From Gnetum montanum (lineage: Eukaryota > Streptophyta > Gnetopsida > Gnetales > Gnetaceae), in assembly GCA_015680685.1 (NCBI GenBank), contig MNCI01026431.1:647377-711376 (forward strand): a stretch of 64,000 bases of DNA, given 5' to 3'. The translations under genes and the position numbers were made by a program. This document shows, in pieces, positions 12,101 to 23,787 of this stretch. Positions within the stretch are counted from its first letter, which is position 1. Each line of letters begins with the position of its first letter. The notes below the pieces were generated by a model. That model had not been told where the DNA came from, did not search any database, and was given only the letters and a program-made list of their open reading frames with translations.

Positions 12101-12509
12101 TAATAAGACAATAACAATAAAATTTTACAAAAAAAAAAACACCCTAATACAAGCACTAAACATAAAAAATGCAACAATAATAACAAGTTCAGTTACTTGT
12201 TACTTTTTGGAAATTCATCTTCTCATGGATTATTTGTTCTTTATTGTACTCAACATAAAAAAATAATTTCTTAGTTTCTTTGGGTATACCAATATAATTC
12301 AAATCTATTACACACATTCACATTAAGGACATTCAAAAGAAGCTTACAAAAATAATAAATATTTTTAAAAATAGAAAAAATGTACAACATCATACCATTA
12401 TTAGGATCTTCTATAATATTGCTTCTATCAGGGTGACTGTTATTGGCCACTAATGCATTACTTAGCACACATGTTTTAGTATTTAGTGGTATAATTTCAT
12501 CACCCATTT
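12101..12509 (-). pseudogene. Possible 5' part of Ulp1-like relic
   Basis: On the minus strand an open stretch starts with Met at 12507 (MGDEIIPLNTKTCVLSN) and stays open to 12271. The next 150 bases are very AT-rich, as in a plant intron, before coding-like sequence resumes near 12050. It could be an upstream exon of the Ulp1-like relic or the tail of the aORF of unit X. The reading is uncertain. Confidence 0.3.
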
Positions 12510-13950
12510 TCTAATTCTAGACAATAAGCTTCTTTACGCAACTATTTTCGTTGGCTGCAAAGTTCTCTATTTTTTCCTTGAGTGCATTCTTCTCCTCTAG
12601 CAACTAAGGCTTGTCAAATTTCAACTCCTTCATAATAATCCAAAGTGTTGCATTACTTTTGGAATATTGACGTAGTGTCTTGATCACATTATATAACTTG
12701 TCTTTGATTACTTTTAGAGAACATTTGTCACGATGGCAAACATCTTGCATAGAAGGTTTCTCTTCTTCTTTTCACTAGATAAACGTTAAAGCCTCTCAAA
12801 CAATGATGCATTCCTAAAAATTCTATCACGATGTAACTTCAATATATCCTGAAGTTATGCAAGGATAAACTATATGTTATGCTTTTGTAATAATTTTCTC
12901 ACTATAATTGGAAAGCCAAGAGACTCTCTAACAACATGAAGCTGCCATGCCCTTCCACACCTCCTCATCTCAAATAGTATGGTCACTGGGATATCAAAAA
13001 AAAAATCTTCATTGTTATCTAATGCCCACACGAGTAAAATTGCATTATTGAAAATCTTACCTTTGATAGTGTTTACTGGAAATAAAGCCTACCACATAAA
13101 TTTGAAGAGCAACAATAACTCTAGATAGCAATTTGGGTTGCTATATCTCTTATCAAATTTTTGGGCATAGTGAACTAAGCGATTTTCACTTTTCTTCCAC
13201 ATTTGTTCCTTGATAGTTGGCTCATTGCTACATGGAACTTGTATGATATCTGCAATATCATTTGCATTGAAGATGAAATTCTAATTTTGGATAGTTTGAA
13301 ATAAACCCTTTCTACCTTTTTCAAGGTGTTGAACTTTATACGATCAACATCGTAACATTGTTTTTTCCACTCCTTTTTAACTTTTGCATTTGATTGTGTG
13401 GACATATCTACAATTGTCCATTCATTGGGCAATTCCAAGGCCTTTATTATAGCCTCCTTCTAGTAGGAAATGGTGATGTCTTTAATTTTCATCATCATAT
13501 CCCCTTGATGATTATTCCAAAATAAGTATTTCTTACCAAGGTATCATTCCCCACTGGTAGAGATTGTGGACCAAAGCAAAGATGTTTGGAATTGCACCCT
13601 AATCTTTTGAGGAGTGAACTCTAAGAATGATCCAAAGTTGGACCCTTGAAGAATCAAACTTTGGATTTTCTTGCTCTTAACCTTCTCTAAGCAAGCCTTA
13701 GTAAGTGTGACCTCTAGGCTAGGCTTGGGTCTAGACACTTCATCTTTCCCTAGGCTACCTCATTTCTGCAATGAGAATCTAGTGAATAAATTCCACCTTC
13801 AGTTCTTTCCTTAGAGGGCCTATTGCATGAGTGGCCTTAACTGATTTCTCAACTTGTTATTGTTGTTTTTGTTATCCTTATCCTCCTTTTTCAATGCTTC
13901 TTCCTTAGCTATAAAGGTCCACCCACTTAGGGGTGTTATTTTGGTGTCAT
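12510..13950 (-). pseudogene. aORF of unit X, truncated coiled-coil protein
   Basis: Remnant of the extra ORF that follows integrase in this gypsy family. The N-terminal block (13544-13738) contains SNFGSFLEFTPQKIRVQFQT and the conserved Leu-Trp-Ser/Pro-x-Ile-x-x-x-G-E/K-W motif. The middle block (13175-13500) has KIKDITISYQKEAIIKALELPNE, equivalent to the KIEEVIVSYSIEEITRAL block of unit A. Around 12540-12780 is a charged heptad-like stretch (LLEEKNALKEKIENFAANEN). The coiled-coil part is much shorter than in units A, B and D (1.4 kb against at least 2 kb), and the C-terminal proline-rich end is absent, so the copy is truncated near 12510 where the Ulp1-like sequence begins. Function unknown. 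Confidence 0.6.
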
Positions 13951-15959
13951 TTGCAATCACATAGACAACTATTGATTAGTTCTTAGTATGGATAGAAGTG
14001 TTAAGATCCTTCTAGCATATTTTAGTTAGCTTAATTTTCAAAAAAAATGACATTAATGCTCCTAAGTGATCATAGTCTTATGGTTATAAGGTCCTAATAT
14101 AGCTAAGAATTAATAATTTTAATTATTTTAATCCTTAACTACATATGTTGCTAACTATGGGGTATGGAAAAAAGTGCTGAGATCCGTAGTCTTGATGCCT
14201 CCATGATGTAGAGCTCAACTTAGAGCTCATAGGTTCAAGAACAATTGAAATCAAGTGCATAAGTTGGTAGGTATTGCATTTAGAATGCTCTAGGCTTTTA
14301 GAATGCCAATACCTTCCTCTTGTTTGGACAAAAATGGCAAAAAATTGAATAACTATTGTGCACACACACACACACTATTTTTAATTGCATTGACGTATTT
14401 AACTATGTTGATGAGGGTCAAGTTGAAAATTTTTCTTTGCATTTTTGGCCTATTTTATGAATTTTGAACTAATTTGGGAGTCAAATGAAGCCAAAAAGAG
14501 GGTGGAGACATGAGGACAACATTTGTGAGGTTCAGTTAGAGGTTCATATATTCTTGGAAGCATTTATGATATGGATAGGGGATTTAACACACAATGTTCA
14601 TTAGAAGATGAAATAAAAAATGAAGAATGCATTTAAAATTGGAACTGCAGCTCAATGTTTTGGGCATGTGGAGGTAGTGTATAGGCTAGATCTCTAAAAG
14701 TTATACAAGTGGGTCCTCCTCAAAGTAAGCTCATACTCATAATGCCCTAGTATAACCACTTGACAAAATATTTGTAGGCACATTTGGAATTGAATATTGA
14801 TCTAGTTTATATGCCACATCCACAAAATAATTATTTTTGGAATTCTACACTATACTAACAAAATCATGAGGCAAGCAATTACATGTAGTAGTGAGGTAAA
14901 TGATGAATAAGAAGAAATTACAGAGATAGGAACATGAGATTCTTTACCATCTTTGCAATAGGTTCTTATGTCAAATGTAATTAAAATGATCATCATGCAT
15001 ATTCATTCAGGTTTTAGACCAAGTTCATACATTTACCACTGACATTGCATTACTTCATCTGAAGCTTACAACCATAGGACCATCGAAACCATATGAAAAC
15101 ATCATTACTCAAAAAGAGAAATTAAGGAAGTATTTTTGATTAATTAATTACTTCAACATAAAGTGTTTTTATGAAACTTGACCATTAGTTAGAGGGATAC
15201 CTTTAGGCATGGGTAGTATGTTTTTCTAGCCCCATAGCCAACACTAATCCTATCAAAAGAGTACTTTCTAGCATCTGTAATGTCTTTCTAGTGGCACTTC
15301 AGAAATTAGTTTTCTTTTGTAAATTAATTAATTTTTTATTATGTTTTCCTTACTAGAGACTATTGTTAGGCATTGGTAACATGTCTTTCCAATGACATGA
15401 CAAGGCAACACTTATTTAAGAATATACTCCCATCAAAATTAAAACATGAGTAATGACATAAACACATAAAGTAGTAATACCCATAGAGGAAGTGCAAGGA
15501 ATTAGCAAGTCCCCTTGATAGTACATCCTTCTCCATTATTTCTTGGTCCTTATCCCTTTCCTCAAAGCCATAAAGATCATGAGTTAATTTTATTTTTAAT
15601 GTAAGAATAACCAAATTGATTTTAGGGTGCATATATCTTATTTATAGAAAGGGAAGGGATGAATTTCATGATCTTATTACTTTATACAACTACTCACCTA
15701 ATCATGTTGATAGCATAGAACATTTTTCAAATAATACAGTTGCCCTATACATAACTAACAATCCTGATTAATGTAAAATGAAAACAAATTGAAATTAAAC
15801 TTAAAATTTTAAAGTAAAATGACCCAAAGAAAGGAAAATTGTAAAAGAAAATGAGAAGTTACAAGAAATAGAAAGCACAAAAAAAAATTTAAAAAATTAA
15901 AAAAAATGTAAAATAAAGTGTTAAAAAATCTTGTTCTCATAAGATGTTAGGTCATATAG
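13951..15959 (-). other. Spacer of unit X between integrase and aORF
   Basis: No clear coding sequence. It matches the equivalent spacers of B (48110-49850) and partly A (24418-25600). Shared words include GGAGTCAAATGAAGCCAAAAA near 14480 (GAGTCCAAATGAAGCC near 48500) and the TTTAGGCATGGGTAxxATGT repeats. A (CA)n microsatellite is at 14361-14375. The minus-strand frame 15366-15632 is the weak counterpart of the open frame in unit B. Confidence 0.55.
15205..15410 (-). repeat. Short spacer repeats, unit X
   Basis: CTTTAGGCATGGGTAGTATG (15211) and GTTAGGCATTGGTAACATGT (15366), with a weaker middle copy near 15265-15300 (TCTTTCTAGTGGCACTTCAG). The same words occur three times in unit A (24790-25010) and once in unit B (near 49170). 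Confidence 0.6.
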
Positions 15960-15989
15960 GTTTCTCTTCCACAACTAGGTTGAAAGGTG

Positions 15990-17040
15990 GAGATACAGAA
16001 AATGGAATGGACTTGACTATGGGTTGAGGTATTGGTAAAGTTTTTAGCAACTAGGAAAACCTTAAGTTATTTTATCTATTGTGTGTTGATCAAAATTAGC
16101 TTGTCAGGGAAAGTAGGGTGGTAAATCTTCATTGTGCTTGAATGTAAAGTGGAATGGATGATGTAGGATCCTTTCCACAATATCTAAAATTTTGTTTATT
16201 GAAGTATATGTATGGGATTCTATTAAAGGTCCTTATCTCTTGGTTGAAAGTTTACTTTTCATATCCTAGCATTGTGACATTGTTTCATATATAATTTGTA
16301 CACTTCATTCATCATAGAGACTTTTTTTAATCTAGCATGTTAAGGTTTATGAGATATTCCTTTTGTGCTAGACTAATGTTGAGGCTAACCTCATACACTA
16401 TGTTGAGTACATGTAATTTTGCTTGTATGAGCAGTTTTTGTAGCTTTCTATACGCTAACTCATAGGAAGAGTAGTCTATAGGGAGTTTCCAAGTGCAACA
16501 ATAGACCCATAAGGCATTGTTTAGTTTTGTACTCCAATCTCGCCTATATCTACTAATGGTTATAGTAAGGATTCACATGATCTTCCCATTTGTGACTTTT
16601 GCTTAATCATTTGCTATGGGATAATATCATGTTGTCAAATTATGATCCACCCCTAAGTGACTCATTAATTTTCTAAAAGTATCACTTATAAAGTGAGTTC
16701 CATTATTAGAAATAAGTATCCCAAGTACATCAAATCTATTTACCATATAATTATGGATGTACAATTTGTTATTGCTATGGTCATGGATGTATAATTTTTT
16801 GCTATTGCAGCATGTTCACATTTCATATAATAGTTCACCACAACAATGATGTAGGATTTCTTGTTGGACATGTGTGATGAAATCCATGAAATAAATTCTC
16901 CATAGATTGAAAGATTCCAATGGTTGGATCCATTGTTGAGGACCCTCTAGCCTTGTAGTAATTTCTCAATCTCTTTGGTATCATTGAAAATAAATTTTTT
17001 GAAGTAGCTTGTATGTCCAAGGAATGATCAAACTTCTTTT
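15990..17040 (-). pseudogene. Integrase relic of unit X
   Basis: Minus-strand integrase core and C-terminus. SYIIVVVNYYMKCEHAAI (near 16810-16860) is the I-x-x-x-D-Y-x-x-K-x-x-E-A block, with the first Asp now Asn. Then come QAKVTNGKIM (16510-16560, the Q-x-x-x-x-N-K segment after the Glu position) and RYRRDWSTKLNNALWVY (family R-x-D-W-x-x-K-L-x-x-A-L-W-A-Y), followed by the Y-E-L-x-Y-x-K segment and a poorly kept C-terminal domain ending near 15990. The zinc finger and RNase H that should precede it are missing: RT-type SFLGHTSYFKKFI (about 17030-17070) runs almost directly into the integrase core, so about 1.3 kb has been deleted. Confidence 0.75.
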
Positions 17041-18060
17041 AATGTTTTTGGCTATTAGGTTGTTCCTTGGATCACTCTTATTTTTTCTAGATCTACCTTG
17101 AACATTTTTCTGAAACTTGATGCCAAAATGCCTTCCTTGATCATCAAATAGCTCTTCTACCAGTTGAGATTAAGATTTATCTTCATAAATCATTTCAATA
17201 CCTACTCCAAATAGTCTAAAGCTTGCTTAGAGTTTGATCCATAGGTAGAGAAGTCATCCATGAAGATCTTCATACCACTACCAATGTTTTGCTAAAAGAT
17301 GTTGAGGACAAGTTATTGGAAGGTTGCAAGTATATTACATAGGCTAAAGGACATCTTCCTATATGTAGAAGTCACTTGAGGACTTGTGAATGTTATCTTA
17401 ACTTAATTTTTTGGACCTATCTAGATTTGGTTATAGCCACTATAGTGATCTAGAAAGCTTTTATACTTGTATTCTACAATGGTGTCAAATAGTTGGCCCA
17501 CAAATGCCAACAAAAAATGATCCTTAAATATTTTCATGTTCAATAACCTCAAGTTAATGAAAATACACAATTGCCATCTATCTTAGGCATAATAACTAGT
17601 GATCTTACCCACTCACTATCTAATACAGAATAGATGAATCTAGCTTTTTAGAGATTCTCTATCTCCTTCTTAACCACCTGCTTTAGTTTAGAATTTAATC
17701 TTCTCCATGGATGTTGCTTAGGCTTCATCGAAATATTTGTAGATTTTTTATTGGCATATGCATGGATCAATATTTATGATTTCATCATATGACTAGACAA
17801 AGGCTATTGGCTATTTGTTTACCATATTCAGGAACTTCTAGTTTTGTCCCTTTGTAAACTAGACATTTATGATTAATGATGTGCAATTTTTCAAGGATAC
17901 ATACTCAAGGAATTCCAGTAATTTTTTTAGCTCTAAGGGTTTCAATTTTGATACTTTAGAAATTTCAAACTCTTTCCAATGTACTTATACTTTCTTTCTA
18001 AGTTTTGCATTTGAGATTTGGTGTTTGAGCTACTCCATTTTGTTCATCTTATCAATGTAA
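17041..18060 (-). pseudogene. Reverse transcriptase relic of unit X
   Basis: Minus-strand RT. Recognisable blocks, in order from right to left: the pre-RT segment SKLKPLELKKLLEFLEYVSL (near 17900), equivalent to the L-P-x-H-L-K-Y-A-F motif of Athila/Tat-like elements; NMKIFKDHFLLAFVGQLFDTI (17480-17545); FLDHYSGYNQIWI (17440-17475); and KIFMDDFSTYGS (17235-17270) with an intact F-M-D-D box (Met-Asp-Asp codons 17253-17261). Several stops, mostly TAG or TGA at former CAG or TGG, disable it. The RT C-terminus joins integrase directly after a deletion. Confidence 0.85.
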
Positions 18061-18249
18061 GCACCTATAAAGAATTATGCTAGATCTATGCATATTGTAG
18101 AATTAGAGCAATCATCTAATGCCAATCATTAGGTTCCCTCTTGTGTGGTGGTTATTTCATACAAACATCTTTGGACATTGATTGGTTTGACACATGATTC
18201 ACATGCTATGATGGTTCTACCTCTTATTGCCCAAATTTTTTGCATGTAG

Positions 18250-18890
18250 TTACATCATTTATTATTATATGCAATACATGGAACTCTCAATTTCTCTATT
18301 CCTTCATGCTCAATTTCCTTTGAAATTTCTAACGATAGATCTTTGATCCCTAGCTTGGCACTAATTATGCCTATCCAAGCTCTCCTAATGATAATAGAAA
18401 AGTCTCCTTTGTGATTGTCCATATGGATTACCAGGGGATCAACAAGATATGACCAACTGCTAATGGTGGTCACAACATCTTCTACCAATCCTAAGGAAAT
18501 AATGATGGACTAGATTACAAGCTTCAACTTGATATTGTAATTATTTAACTATAGTAGGTTCCATGCCTTATACATTTCTTAAGAGATTAGATTCAATTTG
18601 AAACCTTAGTCGAGTAAAACTTTGCATGATATATTTCTTACAATTTATAAGTTAATCAAGGGTCTTCCTAGATTAGTTATTTTTATGAAAATGTGTTCTT
18701 TCTTTATCCAGTTTATAATCGCATGAGTGAACATGATAGTTTGGAAATCATAAAAATTTTGGTTTGAAGGTGGCTCAGATGTTATCATGAATGTTATAGG
18801 TGTTAGATTTGTATTTATTGATGCCTATGAAGATTTGGATGGACTGGCTAATCTAAAGAATGGTTATTTCTAAGGCTTACACTCAGAACC
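18250..18890 (-). pseudogene. gag end and retropepsin relic of unit X
   Basis: Minus strand. SCKVLLDxGFKLNLIS (about 18590-18640) is the aspartic protease active site, family C-K-A-L-L-D-S-G-S-E-V-N-L-I, with a stop in place of Ser. The flap and C-terminal part follow as DFSIIIRRAWIGIISAKLGI (18345-18410), family P-I-I-L-G-R-P-W-L, ending in VPCIAYNNK at 18255. Only about 300 bp separates it from the LTR at 18952, so gag is almost entirely missing. In unit A the same distance is about 1.25 kb. Confidence 0.75.
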
Positions 18891-18951
18891 ACTTGAATTA
18901 CTAGCCACTTACAAATTTACTACTCATATGACATTTTGTTGTTGAGGCTAA

Positions 18952-19757
18952 TGATGAGCAGTAGAAAATTCCAACACTCAACCATACAAGTCACAAGTAT
19001 TCATGCACGAACATATTGTAATTCATGGATAGACAATGTAAGTATACTTGTAAGTTGATAATGAGTTTGTGATAATTGTTTTCCCACTTAGAGTTAACTA
19101 GATGCAAATGTATGGTTTACCTCTTAGTGAGGTATATGATAAAATAATGTTAGTTAGCTTTAAGTATACTAAGTGTAGACATAGTGAAATGAAAGTAATT
19201 TCTATCTCTAAGTACAATAGAAATGTAAAGTTATTTTATCCTATGGTGATAAGTATCTATTCCTAGTTTTCTGTACACATTTTGGGCTAATGTAATTATT
19301 ACTGGGCAAATAATTATGCTTTATGCTTAAAGCTAGTCATACTAATTTAACCTTACTAATGAACATTGGAATAGTAAATGACTTAGGAAATGTAAATGAC
19401 TTAGTAAAAAGTAAATAACATGGAAAGTAAATTTGTTCTATGTGAGATGCTGCAATGATGAAGAATAATCTCAATCTTTATTGTCATTCATAAATTGTAT
19501 TCAAGAATAACCACTTGAATAAAGATCTTGTAAAATTGTAATTCACCACAATGTGGGCATTCAAAACTAACTCTAGCTTTATGAAATAAACTGCAAGGAT
19601 TTCACTAAGTGTTAGGCAAAAACTTATTTTCAAGATGATGTTGGGCTCATATTTATAAGAATGATCATGATCCACTATATTGTATCTATGAAAACATGTG
19701 TGAAGGTACGATATTACATCTATGATATTCGAGTCCATAGTAAAAATTATCTTATCA
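18952..19757 (-). mobile_element. LTR between units A and X, subfamily b
   Basis: 806 bp, ends TGATGAG and CTTATCA (family CTCATCA). Minus orientation is shown by the rc of the R-region words ATCTTTATT and TGCAATGATG near 19450-19490. Its R region matches the plus-strand LTR at 60861 better than the other LTRs, defining subfamily b. To its right are a decayed polypurine tract and the aORF of unit A; to its left, after 60 bp, the gag/protease end of unit X. A tRNA-Asp primer site is not clearly visible at the left edge. Confidence 0.8.
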
Positions 19758-19989
19758 TACTTCCATGAATAATTAAAAACACATCCTCGAGTTCAAAAAA
19801 TAGAAGGATATAGTTCCTTACAAATTTGTCGGGTTACATCAACTTAACATCATGACACATATATACATGAATAACTTCATTATAAATGTCGCATCCTTGT
19901 TCGAGTGGTGTTACAAAATTATCATGCAATGCATGATTAACACATGATAAAAACAAAACATAAAAAAACAAAACTTAATGTCTTTTATT

Positions 19990-22750
19990 TACGTTCCTAG
20001 TGGTGGTGGCTTCTTCATTGGTCTTTTCCCTTTATTATCTAGTTTTTGGAATTAGTACCTATTTAGCAATGCTTGTAGCTTTTCCTCTTCTATTCTAGGA
20101 TCATTCACCATCCATGCTAATCAACAGTTTTTGCATGGTGTTGGCACTTGCGAGGACATGATAGTAGTGGAAACATTTTTTTGGATATCCCATGTTGCAA
20201 ATTGTATTCTCTTTACCTTAAAGGCTTTGACTATCTTTTGTAGTTCTTGGTAATTAGTCATTCTCTTGGCTAGATTTGCTTCAACATATTTTTAATCCTG
20301 GTAGTTTGATTTAACTACTTATAATTCAATGTTTGTGAAATTTAGCTTATTCTATACATCTTTTCTCTTTCCAAACTCTTTCTCATACATGGAATATACC
20401 ATTGTCACTTATTGCTCTAGTTTAGTTATTGGCATGCCTACTATCAACATGGCTAAGTTAGTATAGTGAAGATTTGCTAACCCCATGTATTTTGTAGGTC
20501 CTCTATCTATAGGTCTTTGTTCTTTAGCCCTACTTAGTGAACATGGGTGAGACTATCTAAGGTGGATTATTAATCAAGTTTTTGTTGTATGATGGAATTG
20601 ATCTTGGCTTTGGTAATCTAAATCTTCTTCTCATTGGTCTATTTTTACATGCCTAATTGATCCTTGAATTTTTTTTAAGCATTTTGTGTTTCTTGGTCTC
20701 ATTTTACTATGTGTTAACTTCAATGGCTAATTTCTATCTTATTGCACATAGTTCTTCAATTGATAGGGTTATATTTTCACAGGTCAATTGTTTTATGTCT
20801 AGGTTGACTCTACTGAAAGCTAATTAATACTTTCTTCAAGTACATTCTTTTTCTTCTCAATGTCTGTCAATTTCAAATTCTCTGTAGAAATTCTTTTAAT
20901 TTCTTCTTGTAATGTAGTAATGGCCTTAATATTAGTATATCTCTAGGCATCTGCTATTGAGGCATTTCACATTAATTTTTCTTTCTCCATCTTCATTTTT
21001 TTAGCCATCAACTGATCAATTTTTTCATCTTTAAATTATGATAGCTAGTCTAGTATGATGTGTCATGCAAGGTATTGTCTTTTAGCTCTTAACGTAGCTA
21101 ATTCTTCTTGTACTTTCTACAATTCACTCTCTATGTATTGCATCCTAGTTTTTTCCATGACCAGCTTACTTTTGGTGGATATTAGTTTTGACTACACTAG
21201 AGTCATATCATTGGGGATATTAAAATGATTTTCAATGACCTATCATATTTGTAGTAGTCTTTCCAAGTCATCTTCATGTTTAATAAGGGATATTATTTCC
21301 TTTCTTGATGTTTTGGCTAATGTTCTATATCTTTAGCTTTAGAAATGTCTACTAATGGTACAATGAAAATATTAAATGATTCTTTAATAGGATCTATTAT
21401 TACTTTTATTACTTAAGTTGCATCTTGGTGTTGCATCACCACAATAGTGGCTCCTTTTCTAGTTTCCATCCTTTCCTAAAATGATGCAATGTTCCCTAAA
21501 ATTTGTTGTATCCAATCATCATCTTTTCTTTTTTGTAAAAATATTTGGCCACTAGTGGGTTTTTTGGATATTGCAGGTCTACTTAGGTTATCCCTTACTT
21601 TATACATACTTGAATCTTCCTTACTTCTCCAACTAATTATTTTTGTTATCTGTTGTAGATAGCTCATAGAAGATATGTAGTCTTATTGTACCAATGAAGC
21701 ACTTTGTTCTAGTCACTTTCCAACTAGGGTTGATCCATTGGGTCTTGCCTATTCTATGCTTGTGACTAGAATGTTGGCTGCTGGTGTTGAGCTTGCTATA
21801 GGCTTAATGCTTGATGGTTTCTCTACTTGATCTTTCTTGGGTGGCACTAGCTTAGAGGTTTCTTCATATGAAGCATTTAGGAAATTTTGCAAAACATCAT
21901 TAGTATAATCCAAAATTCCAACTTGTCTACATAATTTTTTAATAAGATAAGAAAATGGAAGAGTGGTTTTCCCTGTCTTTATTTCTTTAAAACTTCTTTG
22001 GATTTCCAAAAATAATAGGTGGGCAATGTTTTCTTGGAATTTTCCCATCAAGATAGCACTTCCTCTAGTAGCATATGTGGAAATTCTATTGAGTCTTTTG
22101 GTGGGAAAGATATGCTATTTCTTAATCTTGAAGAAGATTTTTATGTAGTAGATAATTTGCTATACCCTTTTTTAGTAGTTCGATATGTCCTATGTAACCA
22201 TAAATTCCTTGAATCTGTGTTGGCCCTTGTGGATATTTGAGCAATGTTGGTGTTGATATTTGGTATATTTAGTGCCCTTGTGATTTCCTCTATTGAATAT
22301 GATACTATCACTTCCTCGATCTTCACTATAGCATCATCTTGCTTATTCTATTAAAATTGGTGAAGTTCCCTCAAATACCATTTACCATTGCTTAAGATAG
22401 TTGGCCAGAGTGGTGAGGCTTGGATTAATTCATAAACCTCTATAGATGTGAACTCCATGAATGACCCAAAATTGAGCTCTGCTACCATGATGGGCATGAT
22501 AGACTTTTCTTGAATGGCCTCTAAGAATTCATTGAAGAGTATGAGGTGTTGTGCCTATTTTTGGGTTGGTAGTGCATCAACTTCTACCTATGCAGATTAT
22601 CCTATTGTAGGTGTGAGCTAATGGATTAAGTATGATTGTGCCTCTTGCTCTGCATGAGGAGTTAGATCTATGTCTCATCCTATTTCTCTTCTTCTAGGTT
22701 TCTTTTCCCTTGGATGTGATGGTCCTTCAACTTCAAGTCTCTTTACCAAT
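19990..22750 (-). pseudogene. aORF of unit A, extra coiled-coil ORF
   Basis: Minus-strand reading frame about 900 codons long, with scattered stops and frameshifts. N-terminal third: LNFGSFMEFTSIEVYELIQA (about 22430-22490), PLWPTILSNGKWYLRELHQF, KIEEVIVSYSIEEITRALNI (22260-22325). Second block (21749-22051): GKFQENIAHLLFLEIQRSF and TLPFSYLIKKLCRQVGI, the best-kept part, resembling the L-P-F-P-x-L-I-x-x-L-C-R-x-x-G-V block of plant transposon ORF proteins. The C-terminal half is charged and probably coiled coil, ending near 19990 in a proline-rich tail. The same ORF occupies the same place in units X, B and D, always between integrase and the polypurine tract, which supports it as a genuine accessory gene. 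Function is unknown; an env-like or gag-like role cannot be shown. Confidence 0.65.
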
Positions 22751-23787
22751 TTTAGTAATCATAAGAAAATTTATGATTACTCAAAAATTCTAGAAAAAAT
22801 TTATTGATTTTTGAGTTCATTTTTAATTTGGATTGTAGAGTTTGGAAAATGCATGAATTTAGAAAAAAATCCTTATTTAGAAAAAATGTGTTAATTAAAT
22901 AGTTAAATAATTGATTGAAAATAATATTAACTAAAAATCTATCATTATTTTTAATTTATTACTTCAAACATATTTGAATGGATAATTGGAAAGAATCATT
23001 AAGTTTGTTAGCTTATGTTACATCAAAATTTTATTATTTCTTATTATTTTTATTGTTAATTGTTCTTTTAGATGTTAGATAAATTTAGTGTAATTTGCAA
23101 AAACTACACACAACTCTCTCTCCCATGACTAAGATGATCACTTTGTGAGTAAAAGGAATCAAGAATGGCTCAAATCAGACATATAGTAAGGAAGTTATAA
23201 AGCTCTAAAGGTTCTTAGATAGAAAAATAACATGAACTCCCCTTGCATAAAATGATGGAATAAAAGATTTTCCTAATGGTCTACACATATATATAGATTT
23301 TTATTAGAGTGACATCATATATCTGACATTGTTGATGCAATATTGTAGGGCCTCATACAACATATCTATGATATCATCATTGAAATTTTTGAAATTTTTG
23401 TGAGATTTAATGAAAAAAAAAACTACTGGAATGGATAGTATAGAAGTTGTAAAGATGGTCCAAAGGGTTCTTGATCATAAATGATTCTTAGAATGTAAAA
23501 ATTGATGTCAAAAGTATGTTAAAGAGGGAGTTTGTGCAATGTAAGTCAACTAACTTTAGGAGATGATTTGATCACAATTATTGAACCTATGAATGAATAC
23601 GAATATGTAAGGAGATAATGGTTATTGATAATGTCTCTAGGAGGTACAAGATGATGTGAAATTAGTTGACAAGTATGAAACATAAAATTTATACAATTAT
23701 GTCCTCCCTGAAGTTGGTTCTTGCCCTTAATTCCCTTATTATAAGTATCCATGAGTACCTAAGTAGTTGAATGTAAATCATACCTAT
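22751..23787 (-). other. Spacer of unit A, aORF-proximal half
   Basis: AT-rich, no coding motif. It belongs to the integrase-aORF spacer, which is interrupted by the solo LTR at 23788. Confidence 0.5.
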
